Source of the DNA: Klebsormidium nitens
Lineage: Eukaryota; Streptophyta; Klebsormidiophyceae; Klebsormidiales; Klebsormidiaceae
Assembly (NCBI GenBank): GCA_000708835.1
Contig: DF237128.1
Location: 62,001-126,000, forward strand
Length of the DNA: 64,000 nt
Direction: 5' to 3'
A program made the position numbers and the translations under genes. Below are positions 55,805 to 64,000 of the stretch, piece by piece. Under the pieces are notes generated by a model, which did no database searches, had not been told where the DNA came from, and worked only from the letters and a program-made list of their open reading frames with translations. How positions within the stretch are numbered: the first letter of the stretch is position 1; the number at the start of each line of letters is the position of its first letter.

Positions 55805-57305
55805 AATGAGCGAGTGTATTATAGAAGAGTCGTTTCCGACTCTGTGATTAAATGGTCTATTTGTTCAGGGCTCCTCAACCCATCGAAAGACTGCACATTA
55901 AGGTTAGGAATGTGCACGGTAGTGTACTGTAGCATACGGGCTGGTTTTGACACCACCTTCGAGAAGACAGTAGGTCTGTACAGTGTGTGTTACATAAGCC
56001 TTGAAGCAGATGAAACCGTAGAACAGTCAAGGACGTGGACTCGTCGGTAGGTGCATCGACATTTTAACGGAGTTAGTCAACAGACGAAGTATCAATAGCA
56101 CGGGCCAATCATGATAGCACGAAAAGTTGGGCACACACAACAGCTGTAAGGACCAAGACCACTTCCATGTCGAGTAGATTTTCATCTGGGGTACTTAGCT
56201 CCTCAGGTAGCAGTATAAGTTAGAGATTCGTGGATGCTGCAATAGGTACGAGGATACGGAGACAAGTACGGTGCATCATTGTGCGACAGACTCAAGCTAG
56301 CTAGAGCGTTTGTACGTCTGCATTGTCGGGATCACAGATGATATGATATGCCGTATGAGTGACATGTAATTACGTATATGTTTTTCACTTTCACCGTCCA
56401 ATCAAGGCACTTCGACTGTGCACCGACATGATATCGCACCGAGTGACCCATGACCACATTCTCAGAATTACAACTCTTGACTCGTTCAGAACATATATGA
56501 CGAATGGAGCGGGCGGCCACCCGGGGTGAGCTTCCGAGGTTGGGGGCGCCCCTGCAAAAGTAGCTAGGACCATAATAATCGCAATGCATGGTGAATATTG
56601 CACGCAGGCTGTGTACTAAAAGAAACTCATAAAAGACCTGAGAGAAAACTAAATTGAACAGGGCGCTGCTACGTGTCATGCCGTACGTGCAAGCACAGGA
56701 GAATGCTGCACGTACTTGAACCGCGATAATTCTCGATATCAAGATGCATACGTTACGATCAACGCAATGATCATTATCATCAGAGATCAACATTGAAAGT
56801 TAAGTTGGATCGACCCTTGATTCCTAGCGCAGAATTAGTTAGGGCCGCAGCTGCGCGGCGCGGCGGCACTGGATTTTAACTTTTGCATTGGCATGATGCA
56901 CAAATTGCTGAATATAGCGGCCGCCGGGCCGCATATTGCCCTGCATAATTCGACATATGGGCCAGACTCGGCTCAGATTCCAATATACAACATGATTGAG
57001 CGTCCATATGTGCCCATCATTCCGCCTCATTGCCAATCACATGGACCGTCGGAATCATAAGTGAGCCGGCGCGTCGCTGGATGGAAGTGCTATCCAAAGA
57101 TGAGCAGTATATAAAATTAACCAGCATTGTCGGTGCCTCTCTTTCTAGCTGACGTCCTCAAATTTGATCGTCTCTTTCGACTCATGTACGAGTCAGACTG
57201 CCCGCAATCGCGTAGATAATACGTAAGAAAGTCCTGGGCGCAGCGCTTGTGCCCATGATTCATGTTCCACAACAGGGGAAAGTCCTGGCATTGCATGCCT
57301 CGAAG
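55805..57305. other. Spacer between convergent genes
   Basis: No supported gene; only short unrecognised frames on both strands. It should contain the 3' untranslated regions of the glycosylase and DGAT2 genes. Confidence 0.5.
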
Positions 57306-59464
57306 CTAGATAAACCTGAGCTCGGTCTCGGGGTTTGCCAAGAACCTCGCCTTGTGAACCTCCCAAAGGTCCAGGAGAGCCTTCTTGTACTGACTGTGAA
57401 CCGAGTCGACCAGCAGCTTGCCTTCTTTTGACTCTATATCGCCCTCGAACTTCTGTACATGGAGTGGTGCCCCTACCACTATGTTCATGGGCACCGCATA
57501 TGGTTGCATTTTTACAAAGGGCATGAAAAAGATGCCTCTTCCCTTGAAGTCGGGGAGTGTAACGCCCCAAACGGTGAGAAAGTACCTGATAAGGGCAGAA
57601 ACGGTTCCGTAAGCAAAAGCAACAATCATGGTTCGGAATAAAGTCGACGAAGCAGAGAAAGGAGACATTGGCGTGTCTCCTCCAGTGGTGCAAAGATCCA
57701 ACATTCAAGTAGGGTGAATGTTGTAGCTGCCTCTCATACCTTCCTGTCTCTTTTTGAGCAGGTGACTTTATCAAGTCCTCCTAAATTGTAAGGTTCCAAG
57801 TCTAAAAGATCGTAGTGTCTCGGTCCTGATATATCTTGGGAGGATCCACTGGCCACCAAAGCGCTAAACTTTCAAAGCCGTTCCATCAGAGTGCACAGAT
57901 TGGCACGATCACTTGGACGAGATTCGGAAGGGATTCCACGCGCAGAAGCCATGCTTCAGACAGTACCCTGAAGTGACCCTGAACAATGCCACTTTGATGA
58001 GGGTATGCCCACCTTTGTATTCGTCCCCATACAGATGCTGGGTCGGTAAGGACTGTGTCATACACGTCGTTCTCTCCAAAACTAATGACTGGAACCAGGC
58101 TTGCCCCGGTCTCAAGCGCCACCTTGACGAAGCCTTTCCGTCGTTCGAGCACGAGGTTCACGGTCCCAGGCTTGGCATACAGACTTTCGCGGGCACCTCC
58201 CACTGTCAGGACAATGGACTGGCCCCTGCAGTTGGTCAAAGTTAGAAGCTGTAAATGGATACTTATCATGAACAGTAAGAGTCATGGACATCAACGAGAT
58301 TGTTCATTGGTGTCACCCTGTTGTCATAAGATGGAAGCCATATATGTCTTTGAAAACTAGACAAACAGCTCAGCTGAGGATACACAAGATAGTCGGCTTT
58401 TCCAGAACGACGTCCGAGCAGCTCATTTACCCACTGCTCGTAAATGCTGAATGGCTTTCTCGAAGAATGCTTGAAACTAGAAAGGACATTACCTTGCAAG
58501 GAGACCGACGCATGTTTCTTTAGCCGAGTCGCAGACGCCATGCAGGAGGAGGAACTCCCGCAAGAAGGGTGTCCGGAAGTGCGGCGTGAGCGTGAGAAAG
58601 TGAGGGTTAACTCCTGGATACAACTGAGGAAAGGAAGTTGCATCTGTGGCGAAACCGAGCCAGGCACCCTGGGCAAGGATGCCGTGGGGGTGGACGGCAA
58701 AGAGGTAGGGCCGGCTCGGGTCCAAATCTGCTGTTCGTATCATCTGGGCAGGAAAGTAATCTCTCATCCACTTCCACACACTCAGCCTGCAAGGAAATGG
58801 AAAGACCAATTTGGGGTTGAGCACCACCATCTTGCTGTGAACAAACACAGCCTCTCTTTGACTCCTCCGGGGGCAAGTGGGCAGCATTCTTCATTGCGAC
58901 AATCCACCACCTTGTGATCAGCTGGCAACATGGTAGACTCACACTTCTTGCGCAGGAACAGCTTATGAGAAGAGGAAATCTTGCAAACCTTCTTGTAGCA
59001 TCAGCATTGCCCAGCTTGGGTGCAGTGGTAAATTGCTCAGCGACATGAGCGGTTGCCCTCACCTCTTCAGTGGGGCAGGCCATGATCCAGAAGATGCTGC
59101 CTTCCTTCCAAACAGATAGATGTGGAGAAGATAACTGCACGACCAAATTCGCTGAGTGATCCCTCTGCATGCAAGGGCTCACATTGCTGAGAAAAGACTG
59201 CCCTCAAAATCAAAGCTCACCAGAGAAGACCATACCACTTTTGCCTTACTTACATAGAGCACAAGTTTCCATGATGCAACATGCACCCGAAAGCAAAGTA
59301 AATCTTCAAATCACTTACATCATCATAAAGAACCGGGTGTATCTGTGCAAGAGCAGAGCTGCCGCCAGTATGTAGCACCAAATTCCCCCAGCAAAGAATA
59401 TGAGGTAGAAGCAAACTCCCCATTGCTCCAACAGGCCTGCTGCCCTTTCATTGGTCCGTTTCAT
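57306..59464 (-). CDS. DGAT2: Diacylglycerol O-acyltransferase, DGAT2 type
   Basis: Five minus-strand exons (59464-59319, 59164-59063, 58786-58493, 58225-58013, 57585-57306) join in phase to 344 residues, a normal DGAT2 length. The N-terminus has a hydrophobic segment ([20 protein letters not shown]). Then come [11 protein letters not shown] and the active-site block [16 protein letters not shown] with the HPHG motif. Further family blocks follow: [56 protein letters not shown] and [14 protein letters not shown]2 enzymes sit in the ER membrane and add an acyl-CoA chain to diacylglycerol, the last step of triacylglycerol synthesis. HPHG is the form typical of many DGAT2 and monoacylglycerol acyltransferases, whereas Arabidopsis DGAT2 has EPHS. 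A wax-ester or MGAT activity cannot be excluded. Exon 2 is the least conserved part of the model. Confidence 0.92.
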
Positions 59465-60159
59465 CTCCTTTGAATGTTTGACAGAACTAGGGCTTAGGGT
59501 GTTCAAATTAGCGACAATAGCATATTAAGTACGAAGAATTTTGTGGAGCTGAGAGGACGCAATTTGCTGATCACTTGCCACCTAAAGTGTTGTAGTGCGT
59601 CCTACGGTGACCTCCTACCTAGGTCCTTTTGTCGCTGAAACAAGCCTGTTGCGAGCACTAGCACGGCCATGCATGGCTGGCCGATCGAGCTGGGTACCGT
59701 AGTTTCTAGAGCCAGCGCTAGCTGCGCGGGCATCGCGCGCCGCGCCTTTCCGCTCTTCCATATCCAAACCCCACAAGGGTTCGGTCGCGCGCGCAGAATT
59801 TAAACATGATCGAGCCGTCCGTTGAGTTAGATTGACCGCTCTCCGTTGAGCCAAAACGGCAGCGCCGATTTCAAGTTTTGAAACGATGCATTTGCGAAGA
59901 AGGGAAGGGAGGGAGAAGGCGCGCTCCAGCCGGACAATTGGTTGGCAGTGGTGCGAGCAGGGCGATAGAAGACGTTCATACTCGCATGCCGTGTTCTCTG
60001 ACCAACTGCACTAGGGGTAATTCTAGGATCTAGGATCTAGGGCTGGGCTTGTGGATTTTTAATGTGTTGAGAGATAAAGAGGAGGCAGGAGGCACGTTTT
60101 GGACCTTAACAAGCAGGCATCGGAGTGCCAAGCGGCCCTTGCTGATTGCAGCTTGCTAG
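59465..60159. promoter_or_regulatory. Divergent spacer between DGAT2 and TPX2
   Basis: The two genes start head to head about 695 bp apart. Both promoters and 5' untranslated regions must lie here. I can assign no specific element. TPX2 could also have a noncoding leader exon within it. Confidence 0.4.
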
Positions 60160-63100
60160 ATGATGGCAGGGACAGAAGCATCCACCATGGACATATTCCA
60201 GGAAGACATTGTCCAAGATGGGGGCATAGATCCTGCATATGAATTCTGTGCACCAAAGTTTTTTGATTTCAGCAAGCCAGACGGTGACTTGGACCAGGAA
60301 GCGATGCAAGTAGACACATGGTTTGATATGAAAACGGTGCCAGATGAGATATCACGTAAGTTCTCTCTCTGTCTGTCAGCACATGTTTGGCACATTGCCG
60401 CGATCAATGGCGTCTGATCGCTGAGATGCACGATGTTTGCTAAGGAGAGGTGGTAGACCAAAGTGAATCCATCATCATCATCTGAAGAACAAAATCTTTT
60501 GCCTTTGCAGCACAAGTTGCCGCCAAGAGGTCAAAGCAGATGCACACAGGAAGCACAAAGGTGAGGATATGCTCATAATGTCCTGGGAGGTGGATAAATG
60601 ATAGAGTGTAAGTTTCACAGCGGATGGTTAAGTTGCTATTATATCCTGTGTTAATTTGTTGTCTTCAAGGAAGCTGTTGTGGAGTCTTTTGATTACTGAA
60701 GTACAGCGTGTCTCATGCAGCCCCTGACAAGGAGTGCAATGAAGATGAAAGCTGCAAAGACTCCAGCCAAAACTCCCCTGCAGGACAGGTAAACATATGG
60801 GTTCTTGCTGTGTAAGGGGAGATTTCATGCAGTGAAGTCTGCTTCTTGGAGGTGGACCACTGTGGTCGATCAGAATGTTTGAAGGGCCTCTGAGCAGCTT
60901 TTGATGCTTCCAGGTGTTTCATGTCTATTTCAGGCGCGCTGTCAGCCACAGCATGATGCTGAACACAAGGACAATTGCTTCGTTTGCAGGACCAATATGC
61001 AGGTCGCTCATCCGCTCTCATCCCCTGCCTATGGCAAGTCAGCAGCAAAGGCAGCCCTTTCTCAGCAGATCATGGTAGAAGAGTCAGCAGGACACACACT
61101 TCTTCAAGGCTCCGATAAGAAGACACCCGGTAGGAAGGAGGTTCTGGAAGCTTTGGCAGCTGAGCACAGACCCATAACTCGATCACTGGTGAAAGCAGGC
61201 AGAGACACAGACATGCTGGAAGCGACCATCGAGGAGGCCCAGAAGGCGCTGCTAACCCCGGAAATGTTGCCTGCAAAGCGTCTATACTCAGAGCTGCAGT
61301 GGAGCGAGCAGGCAGACAAGCAAGACACCCTAGTCACCGCTGTAAATCCCGAAAGGTAAGCTTTGTGCTCTTCCAATGCTCATACGGAAGCTGCTTGAAT
61401 TGCATAAGCAGCCCAACAGACCTTCAGGGCTCAGCGTTCCTGCCTTCAGCCAGGTGAGGAATGCAGAAACTCACCAGGGATGTATGAGTTCAAAAGGTTC
61501 AGGCCAGGATGAGTCTCCGCTATTTGGATGCAACAAGAGATCCAGTACTTAGGGCCCCCACTGTCCTCACAACATCCATATTGTGACACAGGCAAGGAGA
61601 GCCTTCTACGTCGGGTACCAGAGCTTTGACGGGAGCTGCATCCCGGGTCAACGAGGATCAGGAGAGGGCAAGGAAGAAGAGGAAGGTATCCAAAGACCGA
61701 CTTGAAGAGGTAGACCCTTCTCCCACAATCCGCTTCCGTCTCTTTATTGCTAGACCACAGGCCCATTGAGTTTTGTTTATCACTGACACTGAGACACGCA
61801 TTGGAGTAAAAGTATCCACAACTCTCTTCCACATATAAATTTGAGAGAACCAATAAACTAGTGCCGAAGTAGGTCTCCCCCCTCCAGTGAAACGAGTAAT
61901 CGGCTTGATTGCAAGAGCAGAGGCAAACAACCAGGAGTTGCGCTGGCCCTACTGAGGGGCACTGCCGATATTGCTGCCTGGGAAGCCATGTATTAGTTGC
62001 GCATAATGAGCATGCTGGCGCCACCTGAGAGATGAAAATATCAAACTCTTTCTTGGCAGATCCTTGGCTCGCGGGGGCCTGTCCTTCCACCCAGGTCTGC
62101 TGCACCTCTCACCATCCCGCATGAAGTCCACTTTGCCACCGAAGACAGAGCCCATCTCCGTGGTGAAAGCCCAATGGAGTTGCGGAATGGCAAGTTCGTG
62201 TCGCTGGCCGAAAGTGTCCAGAAGTTCCAGAGCAAGACGCCCACGCGGTTCCACTCCAAGCCCCGCAACCAGGTGAGCTTTCAGCCCAATGTAACTCACC
62301 GCCTTCGTGGCTGGATTCGCAGATGGATAACTTAAGTAATGTTAGCGGAGCATATCTTGGGTTCTCTTGGGGACTGTTTCCAATCAAGAGGATGAGCTCT
62401 GGACGATCTGATTTCAAACGCCAACTGTTTGCAGGACCGCCCTCAACCTGGGGCCAAAGTCGATCTTCCCCTGACCCGCCCAGTAGAGCCCCAGTTCTTG
62501 ACTGCAACCAGGGTCCGGATGACAAGGTAGGGCTCTCCTCAAAGAAAATGCAGCAGACGTTTCGAGGCAGTCCCGTCAGGGGTGGCCCGTTTCTTGTTCA
62601 AATTCTTCCGGGATAGACCGAGCAGGTCTTGGAGATGAATTCACCAAGGTGAGGGCCTCGGCTTAGGTGTTGCATTCTGACATGCCGATTGGATTGATCA
62701 GTAGCATTTATTCCTGGTTGCAGGATCAAAAGCTCAGCCGAGATTGAGGAGGAGGAGCTGGCAGCCATGCCCAAGTTCAAAGCCCGACCTTACAGCGACA
62801 AGGTAAGCTTGAATGAGCCGGAGGCATTACTTTCGCTTTGGAAGACGGAAACTATATGCATAGAGCCCAATGACTGTATGTACGAGATACTGATAACATC
62901 CTCTTCTCCTCAAAGGCACATCAAGTTTGCTTCAAAGAACAGCTCTTGTCGTCACCTCGCAGGTACGGCGTGGTGAGAACCTGAGCATTGCCAAGCCGGC
63001 CCAACTTCACGTCACCCAGCCAGAGGAGTTCCACCTCCTTACTGACGAACGTGCCAAGCTGCGCTCGCCCGCCGTCCCAACAGAAGATGTGCGAGTCACC

Positions 63101-63706
63101 CGAGCCATGGTAAGTTTTGCGATGCACTGATCCACCCAGACTGAATCCTGGTTATTGACAGATCTTCTGTCTCCGCTACACTCCTGACCGGGCAGAACAC
63201 ATATGTTTGTGCACGTGTGCATTTTAGCAACCAGAATAGACGACAAATTGCACTCAAGTGGTCTCGTCTCTGCAGGTGGTCCAGAAGGAGGCATCTCAAG
63301 GCAAGTTCGACCCGCTTCGGCTTACCGTGCCAAAGTCGCCCCAGCTGACGACGGCGTACAGGGCTCGACCAGCAAGGTAGGGGCGGCCTTCTGAAAAATA
63401 AATTCTGGGTCAACCGCTTAACAATTACTGCACTTCACGTCACTCTTCAACAATCTTGCCCCTAACTCAAAAGCATGGGGTACTCATGACTGTGCCTCCA
63501 AGCCTTTCGATTGGAATCTGGCGCCTCAGTCAAAGTGCTGACCCAGCACTTGTCTTTGCAGAGGCACGAGCTCCGAGGAAGCGGAGCTGGAAGAGATTCT
63601 GAAGCACCCCAAGTTCAAGGCACGGCCGCTCGACCGGCGGGTGCTGGACAGCTGTGGCGAGATGGGGGTGCCCAAAGTGGTCCCCGCTCCGACTACCAAG
63701 CCAGAG
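60160..63706 (+). CDS. TPX2: TPX2 spindle-assembly protein, 3' end outside window
   Basis: Eleven exons are visible and in phase: 60160-60355, 60511-60560, 60721-60788, 60990-61355, 61592-61685, 62060-62272, 62435-62526, 62724-62802, 62963-63109, 63276-63376 and 63562-63706. The last ends at a gtgagc donor, so more exons lie beyond the window. The N-terminus AYEFCAPKFFDFSKP is the Aurora-binding-type start of plant TPX2. Later exons show TPX2 repeats: FVSLAESVQKFQSKTPTRFH, EEEELAAMPKFKARPYSDK, PEEFHLLTDERAKL, LTVPKSPQLTTAYRARPA and a second LKHPKFKARPLDRRV. TPX2 binds microtubules, recruits and activates Aurora kinase and is released from importin by Ran-GTP to nucleate spindle microtubules. 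Exons 2-5 are the less conserved, charged region. Confidence 0.93.
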
Positions 63707-64000
63707 GTGAGCTACGTACAAACTTGGCGGCGCAGACCAAGCTAAGTACCAGGGCCTTTGAATGGCCGTCAGTGAGAAACTCAGATTGACCTGCGAGGAT
63801 AGCGAGAATGGGTCCGAGCACCCCCTGCGAGTTCCAAGAATGCTTTTGATTTGTCTGGGGCTATGGCGAATTAGGTCGACTCGGTATGCCCTTGAACGAT
63901 GGGAAAAGCTAGACTTATCCTGATTGTGAACGGTGGCAGTCGGAATGTTGCGTCTCAAAGCCTGCTTTTAGTTCCGACTGACTGTGCTTGACGCTCTCGT

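Noticed and set aside
61686-62059. Possible U12-type intron in TPX2 (donor gtatcc)
   Set aside because: The donor matches the minor-class consensus only in its first six bases, and no TCCTTAAC-like branch point lies near the acceptor.
1-64000. CRISPR arrays, bacterial operons, rRNA genes or viral structural genes
   Set aside because: No spaced direct-repeat array, Shine-Dalgarno-linked gene runs, rRNA sequence or viral hallmark gene was seen; the window is intron-bearing nuclear DNA.

Overview
The window is nuclear DNA of a green-lineage eukaryote. Genes are split by short GT-AG introns, lie on both strands without operons, and are separated by 0.7-2.7 kb spacers. The gene set points to a streptophyte, most likely a charophyte alga of the Klebsormidium type. 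It includes a DEMETER/ROS1-type DNA glycosylase, a GT14 glucuronosyltransferase-like enzyme, a PAM2/ERD15-like protein, a LIN/CERBERUS-like N-terminal domain, plant-style TPX2 and a SCAI/DUF3550 protein. The species assignment is inference. I built the exon models by hand by joining GT...AG boundaries whose phases agree; nearly every joined length divides by three.

Layout. 0.9-2.2 kb (+): type II membrane protein resembling uncharacterised glycosyltransferase-like proteins. 4.4-5.2 kb (-): two exons of a BUB1-like kinase domain, frameshifted. 6.4-9.2 kb (+): membrane-anchored class II O-methyltransferase. 10.1-11.3 kb (-): DnaJ-type cysteine-rich zinc protein with a membrane segment. 12.4-15.1 kb (+): stand-alone LIN/CERBERUS-like N-domain. 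16.6-20.1 kb (-): GT14 glycosyltransferase with a very long disordered tail. 22.7-24.9 kb (+): mitochondrial complex I subunit NDUFS4. 26.7-32.6 kb (-): SCAI-like protein, 11 exons. 33.6-36.8 kb (+): U11/U12 snRNP 31 kDa protein (ZCRB1). 38.0-39.2 kb (-): PAM2/ERD15-like protein. 41.5-43.7 kb (-): small membrane-anchored protein with a duplicated ~50-residue module. 45.7-55.8 kb (+): DEMETER-like 5-methylcytosine glycosylase, interrupted by a 491-base run of N. 57.3-59.5 kb (-): DGAT2. 60.2 kb to the window end (+): TPX2, continuing beyond the window.

The genes are unrelated housekeeping and regulatory genes (respiration, splicing, lipid synthesis, spindle assembly, DNA demethylation, cell-wall glycosylation). 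I see no cluster or multi-gene system. SCAI/ZCRB1 and DGAT2/TPX2 are head-to-head pairs that may share promoters. Spacers hold MITE-like inverted-repeat elements, GTAC-rich low-complexity DNA, hairpins and a CACGTG array.

The most unusual points are protein architectures: a glycosylase with a ~680-residue exon splitting its C-terminal domain, a LIN N-domain without U-box or WD40 repeats, a GT14 enzyme with a ~300-residue tail, and the decayed BUB1-like fragment.
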